From Zonotrichia leucophrys gambelii (taxonomy: Eukaryota > Chordata > Aves > Passeriformes > Passerellidae): DNA of 64,000 bases. Numbering within the stretch: position 1 is the first letter of the stretch; each line of letters starts with the position of its first letter. The notes under the pieces are model-generated. The model worked only from the letters and a program-made list of their open reading frames with translations. It ran no database searches and had not been told where the DNA came from. The position numbers and the translations under genes are program-made. The DNA lies in the NCBI RefSeq assembly GCF_028769735.1, contig NC_088173.1, positions 71,360,463 to 71,424,462 of the forward strand, given 5' to 3'. Shown here one piece after another: positions 44,926 through 57,310 of this stretch.

Positions 44926-45409
44926 TTGGGAAGAATAGGGGAGGTAGAGATGGAAACCTTTCCTGGCTAAACCTTAGGCTGGGTCTAGGAGTTGGTTGGG
45001 AGGTCCTGGCCTGGTGGAGCACCAGGATTATTCTGTAGCCCCCAGGTAAATCCAGGAGGGATGTGTGTCCCACACAACTCCTGTGTGGAAGAAGCATTCT
45101 CCCACATAAATGCACATTTGTTTTGGGTTAAACCAGATCCATCCCTGATCCTGGGAAAACAGTGGAGTTGATCCACACAAAGGTGGGATGGCTCAGTACC
45201 CAGATAGAGAAACGGGAAAGGGAAGCAGCTCCCAGATACACTCAGTTTGGAGGGAATAATTGGACAATTTGGAGTGGAAGGACCTGCAGTGATCCCTTGT
45301 CTGCCCAGAAAGGGACAATCCATCTGAAGTGGGATCTTCTCTCCTGGTGCTTTGGCCTGGAGAGCACTTGGGTGTTGGAACTCAGCGCATCCCTCTGGAT
45401 GTCCAGAGT

Positions 45410-45965
45410 TGCCGAGGACCCCATCAGGGGCTCAGAGACCCTGGCACACAGCCCAGAGCACCTGGGGATTTGATTGTGACCCCTGGAGCAAGTTACCAGC
45501 TTTGTATGAGGCCATGAACGTCACACAGGTTTGAATGGTGCAATAACAAAATGATCACAGGGTGAAAATGTAGATTTTAGGATTTTTCATACAGGGGTTA
45601 TGGGGGACAAGATGGAGGAATCAAGGCCTGTCCAGTCCTTCTTCTTTCTTTTTCTTGTTCTCCATTTTCTGCAGTGATGTTGGCACTTTGGGATTGGTCT
45701 AGAGTAGAAGTGCACTGTCTAACACAGGTGATAGGTATTGGGAATTAAGTGTAAATATGATATACATCGTTTGTAGTATAAAAGGACAACACAGAGTGCC
45801 TGTGGCTGCCCTGCTGAGCAGACCTCGGCTGGGCAGAAAGAAAATTTTATAGATAAGAATTAATAAACAACCTCAAGAGCGATAAGTGAGGAGTCCAGAC
45901 TCGTTCTTCAGTTGCGCGGGCCGAAGCAGAGACATCCTGCACATCTCGGGGCAGCAATTATCAAC
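45410..45965 (+). mobile_element. Retrovirus-like LTR, family A, second copy
   Basis: Homologous to 31858-32450. Better preserved, with TATAAAAG at 45777-45784 and AATAAA at 45862-45867, spaced as a promoter and a poly(A) signal in an LTR. No internal retroviral coding sequence adjoins, so it appears to be solo. Confidence 0.75.
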
Positions 45966-46639
45966 AGCAACCCGAGACTTGGGAAGGAGGGAAAAGGTTG
46001 GGAAAGTGAAGGATAGGGAAGCACTGGCAGCGCTGTGGGTTAAGCCTGGCTCGCTCCAAGGGCTGGGCTCGACCACAAAGCCTCATCCCAATCCCAGGGG
46101 AGGATGTCGTGGGTGTCCTGGGCTCCCGTCACGTCACGGGGCCGGACACTCCGGCGTTTCCCATTCCCGAGCTCTGCCTCTGGCTGAGCCAGAGCTGCTC
46201 CTGCCGGGGTTTATTCAAACCCAGGAGCAGCAGAATGGCTTTTGCAGGAGCCTCATTAAGCCATTATTGCGTCTATTAATAAAGCAGAACATTTCCTCTG
46301 CTGGACATTCATCCCTGGGTGGATGCGCTCCATGGGGCGGGAAAGGGGCCTCTGGACAAATCTGGAGTGAGGAAATTGATGGATCAGGTTACTCCTGGAA
46401 AATTAACCAGTGTTTGTCCACGGAAAAGCAGGACAAATGGATCCAGAGAGAACCCAGAGCCATCCTGCTGTTCGAGATGGGGGAGGCTGATCTATAGGGA
46501 AGGCCCTTGGGATCAATTAATTAGGGATTACAGCATCTGGAATGTTGGAATTGTCTGAGCCACCCCTGGAGTCTCAGCAAGAGCCATTGTCAGGTACTGC
46601 TGATAAAGCCCTGGAGCCCCCCAGGGGTAATTAATTAAT

Positions 46640-47577
46640 TAATGGCTTTGTCCCACCCATCCCTAAAATTCACCATCTCCTATGGGTCATTGTCCCATCC
46701 CCAGAATTCCCCATCTCCTGTGGATCATTTCCCCATTTCCTGTGGATCATTGTCCCATCCCAAAATTCTCCATCTCCTGTGGATCATTGTCCCATCTCCT
46801 GTGGATCATTGTCCCATCCCAAAATTCCTCATCTCCTGTGGATCATTGTCCCATCTCCTTGGATCATTTCGTCCCAATGTCACTTCTGTGGGTCATTATT
46901 CCATCCTAAAATTCTCCATTTCCTGTGGATCATTTTCCTATCCCCAAAATTCTCCATCTCCCATGGATCATTTCCCCATCTCCTGTGGATCATTGTCCCA
47001 TCCCCAGAATTCCCCATCTTCTGTGGATCATTTCCCCATCTCCTGTGGATAATTGTTCCGTCCCCAAAATTCTCCATCTCCTGTGGATCATTGTCCCACC
47101 CGAATTTCCCCATTCTGTGACATTGTCCATCTCCTGTGGATCATTGTCCCATCCCAAAATTCTCCATCTCCTGTGGATCATTGTCCCATCTCCTGTGGAT
47201 CATTGTCCCATCCCAAAATTCCTCATCTTCCTTGGGTTGTCCCATCCCAAAATTCCCCATTTCCTGTGGATCATTGTCCCGTCCCCAAAATTGTCCATCT
47301 TCTGTGGGTCATTATTCCATCCTAAAATTCTCCATTTCCTGTGGATCATTTTCCTATCCCCAAAATTCTCCATCTCCCATGGATCATTTCCCCATCTCCT
47401 GTGGATAATTGTCCCGTCCCCAAAATTCTCCATCTCCTGTGGATCATTGTCCCACCCCAAAATTCCCAGTCCCCAAAATTCCCCGTCTCCTGTGTCCCAT
47501 CCCCAGAATTCTCCATCTCTTGTGGATCATTGTCCCATCCCAGAATTCCCCATTTCCTGTGGATCATTGTCCCTTCC
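46640..47577. repeat. Complex minisatellite, 20-38-bp units
   Basis: Units of CCATCTCCTGTGGATCATTG, TCCCATCCC and CAAAATTCT in full (about 38 bp) and shortened forms, about 30 in all. A block of roughly 110-120 bp at about 46885-47000 is repeated almost exactly at about 47300-47410, showing duplication of a multi-unit segment. Open frames of the type ISCGSLSHP are artefacts. Confidence 0.93.
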
Positions 47578-48109
47578 TGGGCAGCTGATGGGATGAGGTG
47601 CCCACTGCAGGTCCCTTGCACCCCAGGTTATCCAAGGATTCCCTCCAAACTGAGTTTATTTGGGAACTGCTCCCCTTTCCCGTCTCTCCTGCTGGGTTCT
47701 GAGCCATCCCCATCTTTGTGTGGATGTTTTCCCGAGACCAGGGATGGATCCAGTTTACCTTTTTACCTGTGTTGTGCCTTGATGCAGGAATTCCACAGGA
47801 GTTTCCCAGGGAAAATTCCCATCTTGAAGAAATCAGGAGAATCCATCGCTTCCCTGCTTCATCATTGTCTGTTCCACTTGGAATTTTTCTGACTCCCAGA
47901 CATTCATTCCTGCTCTGCCTTTCACCTTTGGGGTAAGGATTCCTGCAGGATCTGGATTTCACTTCTTGGGAAAGAGTTTGTGGGATGGGATCAAGCCAGA
48001 TCCTGGTTTTTGATAAAATTATTGAGCAGCCTCAGGAATAATTTATCCATGCTTCCCTAAAAATCATTCCTTAACTCATCTTCCTTTTAATAATCTGGGA
48101 TGCAAACTC

Positions 48110-48410
48110 TTCCCAGATTTCCATCATCCATCCTGATAGTGGGGAAATCACCAAGGAGAATCCATCTGCCTCCAAACTCCACCTTTGGAAATCCCATGGA
48201 GATCCATTTTTCCCCCTCCCAGCCTCATGACGTGACCATCCTCAGGTAACTCTGGATCTGAAATCTTTGGAGAAGCTGTTTTTTGGGAGATGTTGTGGCT
48301 GCCCCATCCCTGGGAGTGTCCAGCCTGGGATGGGGGGATGTGCCCCATGGCAGGGGGTGGGATAAGCTGGGCTTTAATCCTTCCAATCCAAGACATTCCA
48401 TGTTCCATGT
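48110..48410 (+). mobile_element. CR1-like element related to 31360-31760
   Basis: Shares CATCCATCCTG.TG.GTGGGAAATCACC, AATCTTTGGAG.AGCTGTTTTTTGGGAGA and GTGGCTGCCCCATCCCTGGG with the intron 4 copy; the tail is AATCCAAGACATTCCATG. Confidence 0.7.
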
Positions 48411-48899
48411 GTCCAACACCTCTCTTTAGTCAGGAGAGCTTTGAGAATTCAGATTGCTCCAAATTTCTCTGAGTTCCTTACTTTATTTTAAAGGAAAACC
48501 TCTCCAAGCCAGCTTAAAACCAGGCTTTGGTGTTGCCATGAAGTCCAGACTGCCCAGGCTGGGATTCCCAGAGCTGGGCTGTGGCTGTGTGGCTTTGGTG
48601 GGTCTGGGAATGCTGTTCCTGCCTGGAATCCCGCATAGGCACAGGTGTGGGATCAGAGGTGCCATATCCTCTCCATGGCAGATCTTTGATCTCCCATTTT
48701 CTCCCGGCTGACCAGGAGCAGCTGCAGATCGGGAGTTTGTGGATGGATTTGTCTGCCTGAGGCTCGATGAGTGACCTTGACTGTGGAGATTGGGAAAACT
48801 GGGACAAATTTCTTTGCACCAGGACTTTTCCGAGGGAAAATGTGAATGATTGGAAAGGATTAGAGGGCCTGAACACCATTACCATGGGAAAAGGCTGGG

Positions 48900-49262
48900 A
48901 GAGATGGGAATATTCACCAGGAGAAGGGAAAACTCCAGGGAATGCTCAGAGTCCCTGGAGGGGCTCCAGGAGAGCTGGAGAGGGACTGGGGACAAGGCCT
49001 GCAGGGACAGGAGCCAGGGAATGGCTCCCACTGGGAAAGGGGAGATTGGGCTGGGATCTTGGCAAGGAATTGCTGGCTGGGAGGGTGGGCAGGGGCTGGG
49101 CTGGAATTCCCAGATTTGCTGGGGCTGCCCCTGGATCCCTGGCAGTGCCCAAGGCCAGGCTGGATCCACCTGGGACAGTGGGAGGTGTCCCTGCCCAAGG
49201 ATGGGGTGGAACAGGATCTTTAAGGTCCTTTTTAACCCAAACCATTCCATGATCCCATGAAA
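48900..49262 (+). mobile_element. CR1 LINE 3' region, young-looking copy
   Basis: Full 3' module from AGAGTCCCTGGAGGGGCTCC to AACCCAAACCATTCCATGAT with an extra CCCATGA. It is near-identical to 41745-42062. Confidence 0.92.
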
Positions 49263-49611
49263 TTGTCCCCAAGTCTGAGGTGTTTGCAGGATCTGGTCCT
49301 TCTGTGCATGGCCCACTTTCCCCACACAGGGATGAGCTCAGGGAATTAGGGAACATTCCAGCCCACTCCCAGCCAGGGTTTCCAGACCCTCTGTGCTCCC
49401 TCTGAAGTTCTGTGCAGAGACTTCCAGGGATGCCCCAGAATCCTGCAGGAGCTGCTTTGGGAATGCCAGCAGCAGGCAGGGAACGTGGCTCCCATAAATG
49501 CCCTTTGGGCTGTTCCTGCTGCAGGTGTGAGGATGCAGCCGGAGGACGGGATCCTGCTGGCAAAACTCCTGCAGGTCCCTCTAGAGCAGTGGTTGTATGT
49601 TGGCTGCTCCA

Positions 49612-49808
49612 TAGGAATTGTGGAATCATGGAATGGTTTGGATTGGAGGGACCTTAAAGCCCATCCTGTTCCACCCAGGGACACCTCCCTCTGTCCCAGG
49701 TGGATCCAAGCCCCATTGTCCAACCTGGCCTTGGACATTGCCAGGGATCCAGGGGCAGCCCCAGCAAATCTGGGAATTCCATTCCAAGGTCTCCCCACCC
49801 TCTTGCAC
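49612..49808 (-). mobile_element. CR1 LINE 3' end
   Basis: Starts at its tail with TGGAATCATGGAATGGTTTG, then TGTCCAACCTGGCCTTGGAC and GGGGCAGCCCCAGCAAATCT. Confidence 0.9.
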
Positions 49809-50324
49809 TGATAAATCCCAGGATAGTGACTGAAAGGGAATTTCTGCCTGTTCCATGTCTGCTTTGGGAATGTTTGTGCCAGGGCTGAGTGTCCTGGTGT
49901 CCATGCTGGGGCAAGGAGAGGATCCTGGATCAGGATCCCCCATCCCACACTCCTTGTTTTTGGGCAGAGACCTTCCCAAGGTGTCCCTGTGATGGTGGGG
50001 ACAGGGAGAGGATTTTTTAGGATGTTTCCCTGTGGGATGAATTTTGTTGCTTCAAATCCAAGTGCAAGAGAGCAGGGGCTGCCCAGTCCCATCCCACTGG
50101 GATGTGGGATCACGGAATGGGCTGAGGGAGTCCTTGGGAACATGGGGGTGGGAAGGGCACACCTGAGGCTGGACACGGGTGTCGCCACAGCTTTTTGGGA
50201 TGTAAATGAATCCTGATCCCGATTGCCCCCATCCAAGAGCTCTTGGAGCGGACCCTGGCTCTGGGCATCGGGATCCAGCCCATTCCATGGCTGTGCTGCC
50301 TTGCTGCCCTCTGCAGGTCCCGTG

Positions 50325-50560
50325 CCCGGGCTCAGCCCATCCCGTATCCCAGGAACATGCGGCCAACCCATCCTATCCCAGGAAACAGCCTGGCCCGGCT
50401 CAGCCACATCCCGAAAGCCTGCCCTCAGCCATCCCGTATCCCAGGGAAACAGCCCTGGCCCGGCTCAGCCCACCATCCCAGAACGCCATGGCCGGCTCAG
50501 CATCCCGTTCCAGGAAACAGCCTGCAGGTCAGCGTCCCCCATCCCGCATCCCAAACGGTC
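50325..50560. repeat. ~70-bp degenerate tandem repeat
   Basis: Three imperfect units containing CATCCCGTATCCCAGG, AAACAGCC.TGGCCCGGCTCAGCC and a shortened AAACAGCCTGCAGGTCAGC. Confidence 0.75.
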
Positions 50561-52599
50561 GCTGCAGCTCCCCCCATCCCAGCATCCCAAAATATCCCTG
50601 TCCTGCTGCAGCCAGGCTCCGAGGGCAGCCGGGCACTGGAGCAGCAGCTGGAGCCAGCTGTGCCAAAGGGCGCCCGCAGCATTCCCAGGCAGTTTTTCCA
50701 TGGCTTTCTGCCGCTGGACGAGCGCGTTGGATGGACGTGAGTCAGCCCTGGAGTGGCTCTGGATGCAGAGGTGCCCGGGAGGTGCTTCCTGAAGGGATCC
50801 GTGCTGGGTGGGAGAGCATGGAGAGATTCAGGGATGCAGGAGCTCATCCAGCTGTGAAAATTCCCTCAATTTCCTTGGAAAAACCCCAATTCTCGGTGTA
50901 ATTATCACTGCAGGCAATTCCCAATGTTGTTTGGGAAGTTTTTCCAGGTGCAGATGGGACCTGGAGCTTTCTCTTCCCCTCTTCCCTCTCTCCTCTGGGT
51001 AAATCCAGGTCCCTGCTCCCACTCCACCCTCCCTTTTCCTTCCCGGGAAATCTCTCCTGGCCGGGAAGCCCGAGCTGGAATTTGGGCTGGTTCAGAACAT
51101 CTCCCCTTCCATCTGATCCCTGACCCAGAACAGCAGGAATCTGGACTTGGAGCTCCAGGATATTTCTTAACTCCTCTTCCAGAGGCTGTGACTGGATGGG
51201 ATCCAGAGGAGCCCAAACAAAATTCCAGGGGCAGCTTGGGTTCTGCAGGCACCGAGGAAATCCAAGCATTAAAAAGGAGGAAAAACTTGAAATTCTCCCC
51301 ACCCCCAGGTTCTCCAACACTTCATTTTCCTGGGCAGGGTTTGGATTTGGCATCCAATGAATCTCCAAACACCCCAAAATCCAGGAGCTCTGCAATTCCA
51401 CTGGGTCTTTTCCCTGGGAATTTGGAAACACCTTGTTAGAGAAAGGGGCTTTGCAATTATCCTGAGTGTCCAAATGGAAAAACTGAGCTCAGCTGGGACT
51501 TTGCCAAGGTTATCCCGACAGTGGCAGGGTGGGAACGAGGGGCAAAGGCACTTCCCAGAAAATCCAGGTTTAAGTGAGAGGTAGGATCCCTCTGAGCTTT
51601 CCAGGAGCAATCTCAGCTCCTGCTCCAATTCCCAAAGCCTCCTTTTACAAAATTCCACAGCAGCCGAGCAGTTCCACGGTGGGAAAATTTGGGATGAAAC
51701 CTGACTGTGACCAGCACAGCGCTGAATAGTGGGAACACCTTGGAGCTGGAAGTTGTTTTGGGCTCCACTGGGATGGGAAAATCCAACTTGGAGGATTGGG
51801 GGATTCCACCCTCCAGGACCTGGAGTCCTGCATTGATTCCTGGGGTGGCATGGATCATGTTTTCCTTTCCATGGGAATTTTTTGGTGGCTGAGTATCAAA
51901 ACTCTGCTCGGCAGGCCATGGATTTCCTCTGGAGGGATTCCCACTGGGAATGTGGGAGGTGGCACCCGAGGCTAAACAGGAGGAGCAGATGGGTCAGCAG
52001 AAGGAGGAGCAGGAGAAGGGAATTGGTTTGTGATTCCTTCACACACCAAACAGCAGAAAATGTGGGAATTTCAGGTCACGACTGAAAAAACGGAGTCAGC
52101 GGGGTGGAGGAGCAGCTGGAATTTGTTGTAGATTGAGTCAAGGTGGGAAAAAAACAGAAGAAAGACATTTTTGTGGAAAAGTTGACATGATTTGAGTTCC
52201 CTGCCTTGTGTCCCTGTGTGTGCTTCCCTGGGCTTGGAAAAAAATCCCATGGATTCCATCCTGGGATACGTGGGTGGATCTGATTCTCGCTGGTGGTTGA
52301 GGAATTCTGAACCCCCAAACTTCTCCAGGCTGTTTGGACCTGATGGATGGAATCAAAGTCCCCAAAATTCCCTAATTTGTCTCATCTGAGGCTTTACTGG
52401 TGCCTCTGCAGGGAGGGTGTTGGATCCTGGTTGGATCCGGGAAGATCCTATTCATCCGAGGGAGATGGGAAGCAAATAAGCACGAAAAAATGAATTAATT
52501 TAATCATTCATTAATTTTAATTATTTTCTCCACCTCCAAGAGAGACACAGCTGCCAAAAAAAGGGACAGAGCCTGAAATGCCAGGTCTGGAGCAGAGGA
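50561..52599. other. Intergenic stretch, no gene seen
   Basis: Repeat-poor sequence with no recognised exon. Short open frames on both strands show no domain I recognise. Confidence 0.4.
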
Positions 52600-52985
52600 T
52601 TTGGGATGAAGGATGAGTTTGGCATGTGAATGTCCTCGGAGGGAATTCCAAGGGCAATTCCAGCTTCCTAGTACCTTTGCCCAGGTAAGAGCTCACCAGA
52701 ATTCCAGCAGCAGGCACGGGGATCGGATTGGATTGGAACCAGATGTCAGGAAGTGCGAGCTCCAAACGTGTGGAAGGGCCCCCCGGCCATGGCGGCCCGA
52801 ACAAGGGGTCATTCACCAAACAATCATCGGCATCCCGCGGCTCCAGGCCCCGAAAAATGGGAATCGACCTCCGGGAGCCGAGCGGGAATTCCAGGGAGAG
52901 ATGGCTGGGATCAACGGAGCTCCCGTTGACTGTGGAAACGCTCCCCAGAGGGTTTTGCCTCAAGGCACAGCTTGGGGAAAAATAA
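52600..52985. other. Unexplained CpG-bearing unique patch
   Basis: About 385 bp with clustered CpG (CCCCCCGGCCATGGCGGCCCG, ATCATCGGCATCCCGCGG, GAATCGACCTCCGGGAGCCG) in otherwise CpG-poor sequence, open on both strands, and with a consensus donor CCCAG|GTAAGAG at 52683-52690 on +. No protein family was recognised. It may be a conserved noncoding element, an isolated exon or a small CpG island. Confidence 0.3.
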
Positions 52986-53560
52986 AAATAATTGGGAAGA
53001 GAGGCCAGGATCTCTCCCTGTCCCTCAGCTCCTGTTGGAGCTTCCATGGGTTGTGTTTTTTCCATGTTTTCCCTTGGGAGCCATTGGGTGTTGAATCATC
53101 CAGGCACAAACCTGAGGTTGTTCAGTCCAGGGGTGCTCCAGATGTTTAAAACAGGTTGGGAGATGCTGGGAAACAGATTCCATAAATTATCTGGGAGTTG
53201 TGGATGGAGCGGGGATACATGGGTGGGATTTTCCTGCCTGGCTTTTGTAGGAGGTTGGACTCTCTGGATTTAAGGAGTTTTTGGTGCTCTTACAATCATT
53301 GAAATGATCAGGGAAATTGACATTGTCTTTCCTCTTTGTTATCCCACATTACTCCAGTTTATATCAGCTTGGGCCAAAAATCCGTGAGGATGGATTTGGG
53401 AGAGATTCTCCCATTTATTTTCATGGATAAACCTCCAAGAACAATGGTAAAAAACCCAATTTTTGAGGCAGGAATTGTGGCTTATGATTTTAATTTTTTT
53501 TCTAGTTCTCCTTTCTTCTCCACTCTTTTTGATCCAAAGAAAGCCTCCCGAAAACTCACC
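52986..53560. other. Intergenic stretch, nothing recognised
   Basis: No gene, RNA or repeat element was identified. Confidence 0.4.
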
Positions 53561-53563
53561 AGT

Positions 53564-53700
53564 CACTCCTGGAAATGTCCAAGGCCAGGCTGGATGGGCT
53601 TGGAGCAACCTGGAATAGTGGGGGAGTGTCCCTGCCTGTGACAGGCGTGGCACAGGATGGGGTTTCAAGTCCCTTTCCATCCAAACCATTCCAGGATTCT
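53564..53700 (+). mobile_element. CR1 LINE 3' end
   Basis: CCTGGAAATGTCCAAGGCCA, GGCTTGGAGCAACCTGGAAT and tail CATCCAAACCATTCCAGGAT. Confidence 0.85.
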
Positions 53701-54066
53701 GGAGCCCTCTGCTCTGGGAGAGCTGGGAATGTTCCCCTGGAGAAGGGAAATTCCATGGAAATCTCAGAGTCCCTGGAGGGGCTCCAGGAGAGCTGCAGAG
53801 GGACTGGGGACAAGGCCTGCAGGGACAGGAGCCAGGGAATGGCTCCCACTGGGAAAGGGGAGATTGGGCTGGGATCTTGGCAAGGAATTCCTGGCTGGGC
53901 TGGAATTCCCAGATTTGCTGTGGCTGCCCCTGGATCCCTGGCAGTGCCCAAGGCCAGGTTGGACACTGGGGCTTGGATCCACCTGGGACAGTGGGAGGTG
54001 TCCCTGCCCATGGATGGGGTGGCACTGGATGGGATTTAAGGTTCTTCCAACCCAAACCATTCCATG
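53701..54066 (+). mobile_element. CR1 LINE 3' region, subfamily with short deletion
   Basis: Same 3' module as 48900-49262 but lacking the GAGGGTGGGCAGGGGCTG segment, reading CTGGCTGGGCTGGAATTCCC. It ends AACCCAAACCATTCCATGG and follows the preceding CR1 end directly. Confidence 0.92.
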
Positions 54067-55479
54067 GCCTTACACCAGACCACTTTCCCAAGATAATCCA
54101 ATATTTTGCTTGTTTTCTGACTGTATCCCTTGACCTTTCCACACTCCTGATTTCCTGCAGGAGAAGGAAGGTCAGGATGCAAACCCATCCCATGGAGAAG
54201 AGCTTATCCCAGAGAATATTTAGGAACCACCAGCTCCAGCTGCTGAGTGCTTCCCAGTGGATAAATCCTGCTGTGAGGCAGGAGAAGATGTTCCAGTCCC
54301 TGCCTGATGACCCATGAAGTCTCCATAGAGCCATTCCAGCTCCCAAGGTCCATGGAAGCTGCTCCATGAGGAATGGGACTCACCTGGAGGGAGCTGGTCT
54401 TCAGTGGAGCCCCCATTTATGGGTGCGGATATGGAAACCATTCCCTCAGGATCCATGGAAGGAGGGTTTGTTGGGCCTCATGGGAATAGAGCAGCCGGAG
54501 TTTGGATCAGCCCCTTCCTGAGGGAAAATATTCCTGAGGTTTGTGGTGGGGAAGGTGGGTGTTTAAACCTGGATCAGATCCTTGCTCCCTGCCTGATCTC
54601 CACAGCCCTGGAATGTGTCACACCTGGCAGGATGAGGGGTTGGATTCCCTCCCTGATCCCAGCTGGGTTTAGGGACGTGAGGGAATGTCCAGCTGAGGGG
54701 GTCCCTTATTCATCCTTTAACTAAACTCCAAAAAAGACCTAATTCCCTCAGATTTCCCAAAATTCTGCAGGCTCAGAGGATCCTGGGGCAGGATTTAGGA
54801 AGGTGGGATTGGAGGGAATATCCGGAGCAGGGGGAACACCCTTTTCTTCCCTCTGCCCCTTCCAAGTGTCACCGAGTGGAAAAGTCCAAAGGGTTTTGTC
54901 TTTCCAAGAGCTCACTTAATGGGATTGGAATGACTTCAGAACTGTTCCTCTCCGACCAAAAATAACCCCAAACATTCCCCGTTCTGCCCACCCCTCCCAG
55001 GCCTCATGACTTTAAAAGGATTTGTGCCTTGAGAAAACAAACCCGGGTGAATTCCCATCGGTGGAGACCATTCCAGAGGTCTGCGTCTCCTCCTCCCTGC
55101 TCCACGGAAAACCACGGCCTTGGCCAGGGCTGGAAGAGGAGCCATTCATGAGTTTGATTTCCCAAATGGAATCCCGAGGAATGCTGTCAGTCATTCCTAA
55201 ATGAGCTCCGTGGGGATTCTGCTTTTGGCATGTGCCAGGTTATCCATGGAGAGGCGGGCAATACCCTCGGCATGTTTTTGGGGTGATCTTGTGACCAGGG
55301 GATGTCTGGGAAGGGGATGGCCTCACCAGTGGGATAATCCACCTCTGGAAATTCCCAGTGTTCCTGAATTTTTCCACTTAGTGCTTGGGAGAGAGATTTT
55401 AAAGCAGGAAATGCCTGCCTACCTTTTTCTCCCTGAAGTGGGATTTGGGGGACTGGAATGGCATTGGAACAACTTGAGG
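54067..55479. other. Intergenic stretch, no gene seen
   Basis: No recognised exon or element. Confidence 0.4.
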
Positions 55480-55935
55480 AAGGAAAGGATGGCTTTTGGA
55501 ATTCCTTGGGGTTGGAAAAGGTGGATCTTGGATTCCATTGGGGTTTCAGAGGGTGGCTTTTGGATACCGTTGAGGGTTGGAAAGGATGAGTTTTGGAATT
55601 CTTTGGGTTTGAGAGGATGGCATTGGGGTTTCCTTGAGGGTGCAAATGGTGGATTTTGGATTTCATTGGGGTTTGAGAGGATGGTTTTGGGAATTCTTTG
55701 AGGGTGAAAAGGATGGTTTTTGGAATTCTTTAGGGTTTGAGGGGGTGGCTTTTGCAATTCTCCGAGGGTTGGAAAGGATGGGTTTTGGAATTGCTTGAGG
55801 GTGGAAAGGATGATTTTTGTAATTCCTTTGGGTTTGAGAGGATGGCTTTTGAATTCCTTGAGGCTGGAAAGGGTGGCTTTTGGAATCCATTGGGGTTTGA
55901 TAGGTTGGCTTTTGGAATCCCTCAAGGGTTAAAGG
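55480..55935. repeat. ~32-bp tandem repeat, about 14 copies
   Basis: Units alternate GGATGGTTTTTGGAATTCTT with GGGTTTGAGA or GAGGGTTGGAAA, giving a two-type alternating array. Open frames on the complement (NPKSHPFQPQ-type) are artefacts. Confidence 0.9.
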
Positions 55936-56071
55936 AGTCGGAAATGAGGCTTTCCATGGATTAAAAGCATCATTTTTTGCCAGAGCACAGAAATCCTCCC
56001 CTTGTTTGGTTTTCCTGAAAATGTTGGCAGAGAAGTGCCCAAAACTCTTCTCTTTGATGGGTTTTTTTTTG

Positions 56072-56135
56072 GAGAATCCCAGAATGGTTTGGATTGGGGA
56101 GGACCTTAAAGATCCTTTAGATCCAAATCCTTGGG
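56072..56135 (-). mobile_element. CR1 LINE 3'-tail fragment
   Basis: GAGAATCCCAGAATGGTTTG, GATTGGGGAGGACCTTAAAG and ATCCTTTAGATCC. Confidence 0.75.
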
Positions 56136-57074
56136 ATGTTCATTGTTCCATGGTTTGTAATTGTTAAAATGGTGCTGATTTTCTCCCATTCTTCTTTGGC
56201 ACTCTGGGGTTTAATTGGGATTTTGGTGATGAAATGAGAGCAGAAACAGATTTTTTTAGAGAAATCACATTTTTTGGGGAAAGGCACAGGGGGAAAAACC
56301 ATTTTCAGGTCCAAAATGATCCCAAATCCCAAGTTCTACTGATAAAATTCTGGTGTTACCTTGTACAGATAAGCACAATGGTTGTGGATTCCCAGCACCT
56401 TGTTCTGGGAATTCTCCTGGCTGGGAAAATTGTCCTGCTTTTTTTTGGCTGGAGCTGCCTCACCTTCCTCTGCCTGAGTGGTCCCATAATTTATGACTTA
56501 ATTTAGGAGCAGGACATTTCCTGGAGTTTCCTGTGTCCATGGAGCAAACTTTGCCTCAGGAATCCTTGTGCTCCTGCAGCATGGCAAACCTGGATGGGCA
56601 GGAAGAAGGAAATGCCATGGAATTCCCTGGGAAACCCTCTGGAGGTGGTGGGGAGTGCTGACACACCAAAAGAAAAGTGGAAAAGCAAATCCCATGGTAT
56701 CCACCACACGGAGGGATGAACCATGTACAGTTTAATGAGGGAATCAGGACACGGGAATGGCTTTTCCAATCTGGTTTCAATCCCAGTCTGGAGAAGCCGG
56801 GATGGGAAGCAGGAGCCCTGTCCATGATGTGTCCAGATAGAAACGGTTCTGATCTTGGAATGCCCGTGTGAAGCTTTATTTCCTGTAATTGTGCACCAAG
56901 ACACATTTGATGCTGTAATTCCCGGTGTTCCTTGGCAGCCGGAGGATTTTTCCCACCAATCTGCTGTTCCCATGTGGAGAACCTCTGGTTCTTCCTCCCC
57001 TCCCTGCTCCAGCCTGGTTTGTTCCAGCTTGGCAGAAACAAGGAGAGAAGCCAAGTTACATTCCCAGTTCCAGA
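56136..57074. other. Intergenic stretch, no gene seen
   Basis: No recognised exon or element. Confidence 0.4.
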
Positions 57075-57310
57075 ACTTCTCCTAAAACATGGATCCCTCC
57101 TAGTGCTTCTCCTAAAACATGGATCCCTCCTAGTGCTTCTCCTAAAACATGGATCCCTCCTAGTGCTTCTTCTAAAACTTGGATCCTCTTCCAGAGCTGC
57201 TCCTAAAACATGGATGCCCTCCTAGAGTTTCTCTTCAAACATGGTCTTCCTTCCAGAGTTTCTCCTAAAACATGGATCCCTTCTGGAGTTTCTCCCAAAA
57301 CACGGATTCC
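57075..57310. repeat. 30-bp tandem repeat, about 8 copies
   Basis: Unit CTCCTAAAACATGGATCCCT followed by CCTAGTGCTT. The first three copies are perfect and later ones diverge. The 30-bp period keeps one frame constant (KTWIPPSASP). Confidence 0.93.

Noticed and set aside
49346..50407. 353-codon - strand frame
   Set aside because: Overlaps a CR1 end and a tandem repeat; no recognisable domain, biased composition and no exon signals.
53339..54367. 342-codon - strand frame
   Set aside because: It reads through the antisense strand of two CR1 3' ends plus unique DNA. The shared peptide (GIQGQPQQIWEFQPS) appears at every CR1 copy in the window, so it is repeat-derived.
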